64,000 bases of DNA from JACKCP01 sp034007295 (GTDB lineage Bacteria; Desulfobacterota; Desulfobacteria; Desulfobacterales; JACKCP01). Below the pieces are notes generated by a model that made no database searches, was not told the DNA's origin, and was given only the letters and a program-made list of their open reading frames with translations. Each line of letters begins with the position of its first letter. Positions within the stretch are counted from its first letter, which is position 1. The position numbers were made by a program, and so were the translations under genes. The stretch covers positions 1-64,000 of the forward strand of contig JAVERC010000016.1 in the NCBI GenBank assembly GCA_034007295.1, in the 5' to 3' direction. Positions 9,504 through 18,250 of this stretch are shown piece by piece.

Positions 9504-10661
9504 ATGAGAAAAAAAATGAAAAAAATAAGAGTTGCAATGTCACAGCGAATCTGCCCTGAATATAGAATTCCTGTTTTTAAAGAAATTAATAAGTGTAAAG
9601 GAATTGATTTTAGGCTGTTTTTTGGCAAAGGTACTAATTCAGGCTCAAATAGAAATGCAAAAAAAATCTCCGGTTTTAAATTTAGTAAAATATTTACAAT
9701 ATCTGCATTATTTAATTACCATGGCGAAAAATACAGAGTTTTTCATCCGACTTTACCTTTTTACATCCTAAAGGGTAAGTATGATGTGTTAATAACAGAA
9801 CCTGGAACCAATATATTTAACAATCTTTTTCTTTTTCCTGTTTGTAAGCTTACCGGCGTAAAGTTTATTTGGTATACGGCTGGTAATCCGAAAAATACTT
9901 CTTGCCTAAAAAAAATAATTTCTCCACTTTTAAATTTTATGATTTTACATTCTGATGCATGTATTACATATAATTCTGTAGCAGATAATGACCTTTTAAA
10001 TATTGGGGTGGAACCTCAGAAAATTTTTAGGGCCCAAAATACTATTGATGTTTCTTCTGTTAAAAAAGCATGCGAAAAATATAAAACAAAAATAATTGAA
10101 TTTAAAAAACAATGCAAGTTAGATGGCTATAAAACAGCGTTATATATAGGGGGGGTGGAAGAAAGAAAAAGAATTAAGAATTTAATTGATGCGGCATTAT
10201 TATTAAATAGAAAAGATATTAAAGTAAAAGTCGTAATTGTGGGAGATGGTCCTTATCTTGAAAAATTAAAAGGTCAATTAACGAATGATGAAAAAACGCA
10301 CGTCTTTTTTGCTGGTCGTCAAGTAGAGAATGCTCCATTATATATTATGGCATCAGATGTTGTTGTTTTACCTGGAGAGGGTGGATTAGCTATAAATCAT
10401 GCTTTTGCTTGCGGTAAGGCGTGTATAGCTACAGAAGAAGCTGAAGGGCCTGCAGTACGTGATTATATAGTAGATGGTTATAATGGTTATGTAGCCCAAG
10501 AAAATGATGTTAAGTCCTTGAAGTTAAAAATGGAAAAAATATTTTTAAATGATAAATTGCAGCAGGAATTGGAAAAAGGTGCAAAGGAAACAGGCGAAAA
10601 ATTTACTGTAAAGTCCATGGTAGATTCCATTATTAATGCTGTGAATTTTGTAGCTAAATAA
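9504..10661 (+). CDS. Family 4 glycosyltransferase
   Basis: This 385-residue GT-B protein starts with a lysine-rich MRKKMKKIRVAMSQRICPEY. Its donor-binding half has LYIGGVEERKRIKNLIDAA, VVIVGDGPYLEKLK and VVVLPGEGGLAINHAFACG, the last with the G-G-L-A/N loop common to GT4 members. In-frame ATGs at 9504 and 9516 are both possible starts. It lies six bases after the previous transferase and five before an acyltransferase, inside the same operon. Confidence 0.82.
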   Translation: MRKKMKKIRVAMSQRICPEYRIPVFKEINKCKGIDFRLFFGKGTNSGSNRNAKKISGFKFSKIFTISALFNYHGEKYRVFHPTLPFYILKGKYDVLITEPGTNIFNNLFLFPVCKLTGVKFIWYTAGNPKNTSCLKKIISPLLNFMILHSDACITYNSVADNDLLNIGVEPQKIFRAQNTIDVSSVKKACEKYKTKIIEFKKQCKLDGYKTALYIGGVEERKRIKNLIDAALLLNRKDIKVKVVIVGDGPYLEKLKGQLTNDEKTHVFFAGRQVENAPLYIMASDVVVLPGEGGLAINHAFACGKACIATEEAEGPAVRDYIVDGYNGYVAQENDVKSLKLKMEKIFLNDKLQQELEKGAKETGEKFTVKSMVDSIINAVNFVAK

Positions 10662-10665
10662 AATT

Positions 10666-11172
10666 ATGAAAAAAATTATTTTTTATCTTCTCTATTTATT
10701 ATTGAAAAATTTACCAGGTTCTTATTATATAGATCGATTTAGAGGCTATTTATATAGTTACTTTTTTAGGGGGTCGTGTAAAAATTTAAGAGTTGGTAGA
10801 GCTGTAAATATTGCAAATCCAAATAATATAGAAATCTATGATGATGTAACAATTAATGCAGAAACATATTTAATTGCAAGCCAAGAAAAAATTATAATTT
10901 TAGATAATGTTTTGATTGGGCCAAGATGTTTTATCCAAACTCAAAATCATAATTATAAGTGCAAAGCGAAATTAATAAAGGATCAAGGTTCTATATCTAG
11001 ATCAATTAAGATAGAAGAGGATTGTTGGATTGCTTATGGGGTTACGATTTTACCTTCTGTTAAAATTGGAAAAGGTTCCATTATTGGTGCATGCTCTGTT
11101 GTAACAAAAAATACTTCTGACTATTCCGTGAATGTAGGTATACCCAGCCATAAAATTGGTGAAAGAGTGTAA
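10666..11172 (+). CDS. Hexapeptide-repeat acyltransferase (WcaF/NodL-like)
   Basis: This 168-residue left-handed beta-helix protein has repeats around INAETYLIASQEK, VLIGPRCFIQTQNHNY and CWIAYGVTILPSVKIGKGSIIGA, ending with GIPSHKIG. The histidine in QNHNY is at the position used for catalysis in O-acetyltransferases of this family. It probably acetylates a sugar in the repeat unit and is the second such enzyme in the cluster. Acceptor unknown. Confidence 0.78.
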   Translation: MKKIIFYLLYLLLKNLPGSYYIDRFRGYLYSYFFRGSCKNLRVGRAVNIANPNNIEIYDDVTINAETYLIASQEKIIILDNVLIGPRCFIQTQNHNYKCKAKLIKDQGSISRSIKIEEDCWIAYGVTILPSVKIGKGSIIGACSVVTKNTSDYSVNVGIPSHKIGERV

Positions 11173-11193
11173 TTAATCAGATTAGGAAATGTC

Positions 11194-12408
11194 TTGAAAA
11201 TATTATATGTAAACAAGTTTTTTTATTTAAACGGCGGATCAGAAAAAGTTTTTTTTCAGGAGAGAGATTACTTTTTGGAAAAAGGATATTCCGTAGTAGA
11301 TTTTTCAATGCAGGACTATAGAAATTTTGGGTCCCCTTTTTCAGATTTTTTTGTAAATAATATCGATTATTCAAATACAAAAGGTATTTTTAACAAGCTT
11401 AAAAACGGGTTAAGCTTTATTCATTCTTCAGAAGCTGTAAAAAAGCTTGAAGATTTAATATTAAGAGAAAAACCTGATATAGCTCATCTACATAATATTT
11501 ATCATCAGCTTACACCCTCAATAATACATCTATTAAAAAAATATGATATAAAAGTTGTTTTAACTCTCCATGATTATAAGCTTGTCTGCCCAACATATTC
11601 AATGTTGGATAGCACAAATCAAATATGCGAAAAATGCATAAACGGTAACTTTGGTAATGTTTTCTTTAATAACTGCACCGGTTCAAAGTTCCAGGGCCTT
11701 TTAATGGCAGCAGAAGCTTATTGGCACAAATGGAAAAGAAGTTATGAGTTAGTTGATAAGTTTATTGCTCCAAGTGAATTTATGGCTGAAATGGTAGGAA
11801 AGCGAATATCGAAAGAAAAGATCAAAGTTATTCCTAATGGAATAGATTCTTCAGAAATTAGTCCTTCAACTGAAGATAATGGATACGTACTTTTTTTCGG
11901 GCGACTATCAAAAGAGAAAGGTGTTAAAACACTTTTAAAAGCCCATGAACTAATAAAAGATAAAGTTGACTTAAAGGTTGTAGGAACAGGACCTTTGCTT
12001 GAAGAATTAAGCATTAATTATAAAAATGCTGAATTTTTAGGTTATAAAACAGGTTCTGATCTTAATAGTTTAATTGCTGAGTCATCTTTTGTAGTTGTTC
12101 CTTCTGAGTGTTATGAAAATTGTTCCATGGCGGTTCTTGAATCTATGGCATTTGGAAAGGCTATTATAGCCTCGAAAACCGGAGGTATCCCTGAACAGGT
12201 AGAAGATTCAAAAAATGGTTTCCTTTTTGGAATAGGCAATGTAGAAGAACTTGCTTTTAAAATGGCTCAACTTATATCAGACAAAAAACTAAGAGAAATT
12301 TTTGGTGAAAAGTCTAGGGAAAAGCTTGAAAAAGACTATTCATTAACTAGTCATTTTGAAGCTATTTCTTTATTATATAAAGATTTGATTTCTGAAGAAA
12401 CAGTATAG
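11194..12408 (+). CDS. Family 4 glycosyltransferase
   Basis: This 404-residue GT-B protein has the N-terminal loop LNGGSEKVFFQERDYFLEKG, the acceptor-half motif LTLHDYKLVCPT, and donor-half motifs FFGRLSKEKGVKTLLKAHEL and VPSECYENCSMAVLESMAFG (EX7E region). The start is a TTG at 11194 preceded by TAGGAAA; the upstream ATG at 11189 is out of frame and stops at once. It has a cluster of cysteines around residues 145-165 (ICEKCINGNFGN, NNCTG), as seen in a subset of GT4 proteins. Confidence 0.85.
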   Translation: MKILYVNKFFYLNGGSEKVFFQERDYFLEKGYSVVDFSMQDYRNFGSPFSDFFVNNIDYSNTKGIFNKLKNGLSFIHSSEAVKKLEDLILREKPDIAHLHNIYHQLTPSIIHLLKKYDIKVVLTLHDYKLVCPTYSMLDSTNQICEKCINGNFGNVFFNNCTGSKFQGLLMAAEAYWHKWKRSYELVDKFIAPSEFMAEMVGKRISKEKIKVIPNGIDSSEISPSTEDNGYVLFFGRLSKEKGVKTLLKAHELIKDKVDLKVVGTGPLLEELSINYKNAEFLGYKTGSDLNSLIAESSFVVVPSECYENCSMAVLESMAFGKAIIASKTGGIPEQVEDSKNGFLFGIGNVEELAFKMAQLISDKKLREIFGEKSREKLEKDYSLTSHFEAISLLYKDLISEETV

Positions 12409-12429
12409 CTAAAATATAAAGGTAATTAT

Positions 12430-13500
12430 ATGGCTGAAAATAATAATATCAGACCTACAGATGCATGCATAATTTTGACCTACCGCTGCCATATGAAATG
12501 TAAAATGTGTAATATATGGCAAAATCCAAGCGACAAAGATAAGGAAATAACTCCCAAGGAACTTGAAATTCTTCCTGAAGGATTCGAGTTTATAAATCTT
12601 ACGGGTGGTGAGCCTTTTTTAAGGAATGATCTTGAAGATATAATCAGGGTGTTGTCTAAAAAAACAAAAAGAATAGTGATTTCAACTTCAGGTTATCATT
12701 TTGATAAAATAATCAATTTGGTTCCTAAGTATAAAAATGTTGGCGTAAGAGTCAGCATTGAAGGCCTTTCAATGAAAAATGATGAATTAAGAGGCCGTGA
12801 AGGTGGCTTTGATAGAGGTTTGAAAACAATTTTAGGGCTTCAGAGAGCAGGTGTGAAAGATATAGGCTTTGGAATAACTGTTTCAAATCATAATTCTGAA
12901 GATATGCTTTGGCTATACGAGCTTGGTAAATCTATGGGTGTTGAATTTGCTACGGCGGCATTTCATAATTCTTATTATTTTCATAAAAACGATAATTTTA
13001 TTTCTAATATTGATGAAGTGAGTCAAAATTTTGTAAATCTTGCAAACAGGCTTATGAGAGAAAATAATCCTAAATCATGGTTTCGAGCTTTGTTTAACTT
13101 AGGCCTTATAAGATACATAAATCAGCAAAAAAGAATGCTTCCTTGTGAGGCAGGTTCTATGAATTTTTTTATCGATCCTTATGGAGAGGTTTTGCCCTGC
13201 AACGGGCTTGAAGAAAAATACTGGAAAGAAAGCATGGGGAATATCAGAGATGTATCTGCTTTTGATGAGCTATGGTTCAGCGAACAGGCCGAAAAGGTGA
13301 GACAAAAAGTAAAAAAGTGTCCTAAAAATTGCTGGATGGTTGGGACAGCATCTCCGGTTATGCATAAATATGTAAAAAAAATAATTCCATGGATTTTGAA
13401 AAATAAATTTAAAAGTCTCTGTGGTTTTGATCTAGATACTAAACTTCCATATTTTGATGTTGGTCAGGATTTAACACAGGGCGATTTAAGAGAAAAGTAG
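12430..13500 (+). CDS. Radical SAM/SPASM-like protein in the glycosyltransferase cluster
   Basis: This 356-residue protein has the radical SAM cluster motif CHMKCKMC (Cys20, 24, 27) and the SAM-binding NLTGGEP. A C-terminal cysteine set (LPCEAG, VLPCNG, KKCPKNC) could hold an auxiliary iron-sulfur cluster. The substrate is unknown. It lies between two GT4 genes, so it may modify a sugar or lipid-linked intermediate, or be a regulator-like outlier. It differs from the RiPP maturases at 19156 and 21205: the third cysteine is followed by NIW and the C-terminal cysteines are fewer. Confidence 0.75.
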   Translation: MAENNNIRPTDACIILTYRCHMKCKMCNIWQNPSDKDKEITPKELEILPEGFEFINLTGGEPFLRNDLEDIIRVLSKKTKRIVISTSGYHFDKIINLVPKYKNVGVRVSIEGLSMKNDELRGREGGFDRGLKTILGLQRAGVKDIGFGITVSNHNSEDMLWLYELGKSMGVEFATAAFHNSYYFHKNDNFISNIDEVSQNFVNLANRLMRENNPKSWFRALFNLGLIRYINQQKRMLPCEAGSMNFFIDPYGEVLPCNGLEEKYWKESMGNIRDVSAFDELWFSEQAEKVRQKVKKCPKNCWMVGTASPVMHKYVKKIIPWILKNKFKSLCGFDLDTKLPYFDVGQDLTQGDLREK

Positions 13501-13508
13501 TATTGATT

Positions 13509-14603
13509 ATGAAAATTTTTGTTACAGGAACCAGAGGTCTTCCTGATATTGCAGGAGGAGTGGAAAAGCACTGTCAGGAACTATACCCCAGAATCGCTTT
13601 AAAAGGACATGATATTTACGTCTCTACAAGGTCAACATATGTAAAAACAAAAGTTAAAAGTTTTAATGGTGTAAGGCTTTTAAATGTTTACGCCCCTGTA
13701 AGAAAGAGTTTTGAAGCGATTATTCATACTTTTTTATCTGTGCTCAAAGCAAAAAGGCTCGAGCCTGATATTATCCATATCCATGCTGTAGGCCCCGGGC
13801 TTATTGTTCCTTTGGCAAAACTTTTGGGATTTAAAGTAGTTGTAACAAACCACGGCCCTGATTATGACAGGGGAAAATGGGGCAGATCAGCAAAAGTGAT
13901 GCTGAAATTTGGTGAATATCTTGGAGGGAAATTTGCTGATCAAGTTATTGTTATTTCAGAAACAATAAGGAACATTATAAAAAACAGGTGTAAAAGAGAA
14001 TCTTGCTTAATTTACAATGGCGTAAATTTACCCAAAAAGGATTATGGAACAGTATATCTTGAAAAATACGGACTTAATAAAAAAAAATATATTCTTGCAG
14101 TAGCAAGACTCGTTCCGGAAAAGGGACTTCATCTTTTAATTCAAGCTTTTCAAAAATTAAGAACTGATGAATATAAGCTTGTAATTGCAGGAGATGCAGA
14201 TCATGAGTCAGGTTATTCAAGAAAACTTAAGCAAACTATCTCAGATAATGAAAATATAATTGGAACAGGTTATATTACAGGTGATGAACTTAACCAGATA
14301 TATTCCAATGCAGGATTATTTGTTCTTCCTTCTTTTCACGAAGGTCTTCCAATAGCACTTCTTGAAGCCATGAGCTATGATCTTTCTGTTGTTGTATCAG
14401 ATATCCCTGCAAACCTTGAAGTAAATCTGGATAAGAACAGATACTTCAAATGTGGCGATGCAGATAATTTAGCTGAAAAAATAGATTATTATCTTCACTA
14501 TGAAGAGAACATTTCATACAGAAAAATTATTGAAGAAAAGTACAATTGGGATTTAATTGCTGATCAGACTATAGATCTCTATAAATCAGCTCTAAAAAAT
14601 TAA
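13509..14603 (+). CDS. Family 4 glycosyltransferase (rhamnosyltransferase-like)
   Basis: The N-terminus MKIFVTGTRGLPDIAGGVEK matches the GT4 subgroup with a GGVE(K/T)H loop. The donor half has AVARLVPEKGLHLLIQAFQ, VIAGDADHESGY and LPSFHEGLPIALLEAMSY with the EX7E glutamates. I placed the start at ATG 13509 rather than the in-frame TTG at 13503, since it begins exactly at the first beta strand. It is the last glycosyltransferase of the first gene block; a MITE copy follows within 40 bp. Confidence 0.85.
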   Translation: MKIFVTGTRGLPDIAGGVEKHCQELYPRIALKGHDIYVSTRSTYVKTKVKSFNGVRLLNVYAPVRKSFEAIIHTFLSVLKAKRLEPDIIHIHAVGPGLIVPLAKLLGFKVVVTNHGPDYDRGKWGRSAKVMLKFGEYLGGKFADQVIVISETIRNIIKNRCKRESCLIYNGVNLPKKDYGTVYLEKYGLNKKKYILAVARLVPEKGLHLLIQAFQKLRTDEYKLVIAGDADHESGYSRKLKQTISDNENIIGTGYITGDELNQIYSNAGLFVLPSFHEGLPIALLEAMSYDLSVVVSDIPANLEVNLDKNRYFKCGDADNLAEKIDYYLHYEENISYRKIIEEKYNWDLIADQTIDLYKSALKN

Positions 14604-14640
14604 TAAAAAGTAGTATTTTAAACATCAAAATTCCTAAGTA

Positions 14641-14780
14641 GTTGCTGAACGAAAACGGCCTTTTTTGACCATTCCTGCGTCAGATTCAAAATTTAATCCT
14701 CAAAATACTAAATGTATTCCTGCTGTTAAATTTTTCATCTTCCTCGAACTGAACAAAAAATTCTCGTTTTCGGCCAATCA
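14641..14780 (-). mobile_element. 140-bp MITE, full-length copy A
   Basis: This copy is flanked by the exact 7-bp direct repeat CTAAGTA at 14634-14640 and 14781-14787. Read on the minus strand it begins TGATTGGCCGAAAACG and ends CGTTCAGCAAC, and the ends are imperfect inverted repeats. It is the same length as, and closely similar to, the copies at 35713 and 62570. It contains no gene. It lies between the glycosyltransferase and gmd and may influence transcription across the gap. Confidence 0.85.
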
Positions 14781-14818
14781 CTAAGTATTATTAAATATGT
14801 ATTAAACAGGAAATAAGA

Positions 14819-15907
14819 ATGAAAAAAACAGCATTAATATCAGGAATAACAGGCCAGGACGGAGCCTATCTTGCGGAATTTCTGCTTGAAAAAGGCTATA
14901 TTGTTCACGGAATAAAAAGAAGATCATCCCTTTTTAATACTGGAAGGATAGATCATCTTTACCAAGACCCTCACACAGACAACAGGAATTTTATTCTTCA
15001 CTACGGCGATTTAACAGATTCTACAAATCTTATAAGAATAATTCAGGAAGTTCAGCCTGATGAAATATATAACCTTGCTGCTCAAAGTCATGTTCAGGTT
15101 TCCTTTGACAGTCCTGAATATACTGCCAATACAGATGCTCTTGGTACTTTGCGTCTGCTTGAGGCAATCAGGATTCTTGGGTTAGAAAAAAAGACAAAAT
15201 TTTATCAGGCTTCAACATCAGAGCTTTACGGCAAAGTTCAAGAAATTCCTCAAACTGAAAAAACTCCATTTTACCCAAGATCCCCATACGCTGTTGCAAA
15301 ACTTTATGCTTACTGGATTTGCGTTAACTATAGGGAAGCATATGGAATTTATGCTTGTAACGGCATTCTTTTTAACCATGAATCTCCCCTCAGGGGTGAA
15401 ACTTTTGTGACAAGAAAAATTACAAGGGCTATGGCAAGGATAAAGCTTGGTCTTCAGGAAAAGCTTTATCTTGGTAATCTTGATGCTAAAAGAGACTGGG
15501 GCCATGCAAAAGATTATATACGCATGCAGTGGCTTATGCTTCAGCAGGATGAACCGGATGATTATGTTATTGCAACAGGATGTCAGTATTCTGTAAGGGA
15601 ATTTGTAGCTTCAGCTGCATCTGAGCTTGGAATAAGCATAGAATGGCAGGGGAACGGAATTGATGAAAAAGGGGTAGATAAGAAAACAGGTAAAGTTATC
15701 GTGGCAGTTGATCCAAGATATTTCAGGCCAACTGAAGTTGAAACACTCCTGGGCGATCCTTCAAAAGCAAAAGAAAAACTTGGGTGGGAGCCGGAAATTA
15801 CTTTTGATGAGCTTGTTGCAGAAATGGTTAGAAATGATTTAAAAGAAGCTGAAAAGGACGATCTTTGCAAAAGAGAAGGTTATCAGGTTTACGATTTTCA
15901 TGAATAG
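14819..15907 (+). CDS. gmd: GDP-mannose 4,6-dehydratase
   Basis: This 362-residue short-chain dehydrogenase/reductase converts GDP-D-mannose to GDP-4-keto-6-deoxy-D-mannose. The Rossmann motif GITGQDGAYLAEFLLEKGY begins at residue 9. The signatures HYGDLTDSTNLIRI, STSELYGKVQEIPQ and the catalytic YAVAK, plus LFNHESPLRG and the late PRYFRPTEVE, are diagnostic for Gmd. It pairs with the downstream fcl to make GDP-L-fucose, or supplies a precursor of another 6-deoxyhexose. AAACAGGAAATAAG precedes the ATG. Confidence 0.95.
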   Translation: MKKTALISGITGQDGAYLAEFLLEKGYIVHGIKRRSSLFNTGRIDHLYQDPHTDNRNFILHYGDLTDSTNLIRIIQEVQPDEIYNLAAQSHVQVSFDSPEYTANTDALGTLRLLEAIRILGLEKKTKFYQASTSELYGKVQEIPQTEKTPFYPRSPYAVAKLYAYWICVNYREAYGIYACNGILFNHESPLRGETFVTRKITRAMARIKLGLQEKLYLGNLDAKRDWGHAKDYIRMQWLMLQQDEPDDYVIATGCQYSVREFVASAASELGISIEWQGNGIDEKGVDKKTGKVIVAVDPRYFRPTEVETLLGDPSKAKEKLGWEPEITFDELVAEMVRNDLKEAEKDDLCKREGYQVYDFHE

Positions 15908-15935
15908 TTATGATTATTAAAAATCAGGAGAAGGT

Positions 15936-16892
15936 ATGGAACTGAATTCAAAGATTTTTGTTGCCGGTCACAGAGGGCTTGTTGGCTCGGCTATTGTTAG
16001 AAAGCTTAAAAAGACAGGTTTTAATAATCTTATTTTCAAAACAAGTTCTGAGGCTGACCTAAGAAATCCTGGAAAAGTAAAAAAACTATTTGAAGAAGAA
16101 AAGCCTGAATATGTTTTTCTTGCTGCTGCAAAGGTTGGGGGTATTTTGGCCAATAATACTTATCCTGCCGAGTTTATATATGATAATCTCATGATTCAAA
16201 ATAATGTTATTCATTCTTCTTATTTAAATAATGTAAAAAAATTAGTATTTTTAGGATCTTCGTGTATTTATCCAAAGCTTGCTCCCCAGCCGATGAAAGA
16301 AGAATATCTCATGACAGGAGAGCTTGAACCTACAAATTCACCTTATGCTGTAGCAAAAATTGCTGGTATAGAAATGTGCTGGTCATACAACAGGCAGTAC
16401 AGAACAAAATTTATACCGATTATGCCTACAAATCTTTACGGTCCGAATGATAATTTTAACCTTGAAACATCGCATGTAATGCCGGCTCTTATCAGAAAAT
16501 TCCATGAAGCAAAAACAAATAAAGATAAAAAAGTCATAATGTGGGGTACTGGAAGTCCAAAAAGAGAGTTCCTTCATGTAGATGATCTTGCAGATGCAAG
16601 TATTTTTATAATGAATAAAGACTTTTATGATACAGTTTCTGTTCTTCCAGACACTCAAAAGCCTCTTTTCAATATAGGAACAGGAAAAGAGATAACAATA
16701 AGAGAACTTGCAGAGATGATAAAAGATATAACAGGTTTTAAGGGAGAAATTGTAAATGATGAAACAAAACCTGATGGGACTCCCAGAAAACTACTTGATG
16801 TTTCACGCATGGAAACACTTGGATGGAAGGCTTCTGTTTCATTAAGAGAGGGTATTGAGTCTTCATATAAGTGGTTTCTTGAGAAGTATTAA
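15936..16892 (+). CDS. fcl: GDP-L-fucose synthase
   Basis: This 318-residue SDR enzyme has the NADPH-binding motif GHRGLVGSAIVRKL. Diagnostic motifs are AAAKVGGILANN, FLGSSCIYPK, YAVAKIAGIEMC with the catalytic Tyr/Lys, and PTNLYGPNDNF. It epimerises and reduces GDP-4-keto-6-deoxymannose to GDP-L-fucose, using the product of the adjacent gmd. AGGAGAAGG precedes the start. Together the pair predicts L-fucose in at least one polysaccharide made by this locus. Confidence 0.95.
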   Translation: MELNSKIFVAGHRGLVGSAIVRKLKKTGFNNLIFKTSSEADLRNPGKVKKLFEEEKPEYVFLAAAKVGGILANNTYPAEFIYDNLMIQNNVIHSSYLNNVKKLVFLGSSCIYPKLAPQPMKEEYLMTGELEPTNSPYAVAKIAGIEMCWSYNRQYRTKFIPIMPTNLYGPNDNFNLETSHVMPALIRKFHEAKTNKDKKVIMWGTGSPKREFLHVDDLADASIFIMNKDFYDTVSVLPDTQKPLFNIGTGKEITIRELAEMIKDITGFKGEIVNDETKPDGTPRKLLDVSRMETLGWKASVSLREGIESSYKWFLEKY

Positions 16893-17100
16893 AAAAATAA
16901 TTGGCCGCGAATGACATTAATGGGCTTTTGCCAAAAGTCTATTTTAAAACGATGCCTGAATGGATCGAAACCTTAAATTTTAGAAAATTTGGTTTGAAGC
17001 ATTGCCTAATCTTGTAAATCAGGTATAAAAATTTTATTTATAATTTAACTGAGCTTTTCATATTTTTGCCTGAATTGAGAAGAAAAGAGTATAAGTTCCA
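16893..17100. other. Intergenic region with hairpin between the polysaccharide and RiPP blocks
   Basis: A stem of roughly 14 bp (TCGAAACC..AAATTTT / AAAATTTGGTTTGA) lies at 16965-16997. No T-run follows, so it is not a clean intrinsic terminator. No strong promoter is visible. The region separates gmd-fcl from the RiPP block and probably holds its transcription start. Confidence 0.35.
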
Positions 17101-18237
17101 ATGAATTTTTCCTCAGAAGAAATATCTTTTTTATCTGGTTTTTTATCATCAAAGGTTAATGGTTTTGAATTTGATGCAAATAAATTTAATTTGCAAAATG
17201 CTGAAAAAATACTTGAAACTGCCGAAGAGCAAAAAATTTTTCCAATTTATGGAAATGAGCTTTTAAGCATTTTTGAAAAAAACAGTAATGGATTTGATAA
17301 AAATTACTGGCTTGAGAGGCTTAGCAAACATGAAAAAAGAGCTTTTAATCTTACAATAAGACTTCTTAAAATTTTAAATTTTTTAAAAGAAGAGCAGATT
17401 TTTGGCATTCCTGTAAAAGGACCTTTGCTTGCAGAGTTTTTGTATAATGATATTTCATCAAGAGCTTTTGCAGATTTAGATATTTTTATTTTTCAAAAAG
17501 ATCTTTATAAAGCAGTAAAAATTCTTGAAAAACAAGGCTATAAACCAGAGCTTGATCTTGATGAAAAAAAAACAATGATATTTTCCCGCCATGAATATGA
17601 TTTCAAGCTCTATGATAAATCTAGCCATACTATTGTAGAACTTCACTGGGAACTTTCAGGAAGATATACAAAATCCCCCATTACACTTGATAATTATTTT
17701 AGAACCTTATGCGATTTTAATATTTTAAATAAAAAAGTTCAGAAATTAAGTAATGAAACAGAATTTATTTATCTTTGCATTCATTCTGGGAAACATTGCT
17801 ATGAAAAACTTGAAATGCTTTATTCCATTGCTGTTTATTTCAATAAAATCAAAGATTCTTTTGATTTGATTATAAATATGGCAGATGAAATGAAATGCAG
17901 AAAAATTGTTCTTTTTTCTGTTTATCTTTGCATTGATTTTTTTAATTTAAAAGTTGATGAAAATGTTTTAAATCAAATAAAGGCTTATAAAGATTTTGGA
18001 AAAATTAAAAATCAGGTTGCAAATTTTATTGAAAATAACGCAAATTTTTCCAAAACAAGATTTTCAAATCTTCATATAAAACTTCAGGAAAATATTTATT
18101 TAAAAATAATTTTAAGATTAAGACTGATCTTTACCCCTACATGCAGTGAGTGGGCAGTAGTAAAACTTCCTGCTAAATTAAGTTTTTTATATTATTTTAT
18201 ACGGCCTTTCAGGCTTGTATTTTTGTTTTTTAAGTAA
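17101..18237 (+). CDS. Nucleotidyltransferase-family protein (PF14907-like) of the RiPP cluster
   Basis: This 378-residue protein has the pattern seen in the uncharacterised nucleotidyltransferase family PF14907: GIPVKGPLLAEFLYND followed by SRAFADLDIFI, with Lys106, Asp125 and Asp127 as likely nucleotide/metal ligands. Members of this family occur in lasso-peptide clusters beside HPr-kinase homologues; in the pseudomycoidin cluster such a protein adds hexoses to a phosphorylated C-terminal serine. The adjacent kinase-like gene and the serine-terminated precursors make a similar tailoring role plausible here. This is inference, not proven by sequence. First gene of the RiPP block. Confidence 0.7.
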   Translation: MNFSSEEISFLSGFLSSKVNGFEFDANKFNLQNAEKILETAEEQKIFPIYGNELLSIFEKNSNGFDKNYWLERLSKHEKRAFNLTIRLLKILNFLKEEQIFGIPVKGPLLAEFLYNDISSRAFADLDIFIFQKDLYKAVKILEKQGYKPELDLDEKKTMIFSRHEYDFKLYDKSSHTIVELHWELSGRYTKSPITLDNYFRTLCDFNILNKKVQKLSNETEFIYLCIHSGKHCYEKLEMLYSIAVYFNKIKDSFDLIINMADEMKCRKIVLFSVYLCIDFFNLKVDENVLNQIKAYKDFGKIKNQVANFIENNANFSKTRFSNLHIKLQENIYLKIILRLRLIFTPTCSEWAVVKLPAKLSFLYYFIRPFRLVFLFFK

Positions 18238-18250
18238 AAAGGTTTAAAAA

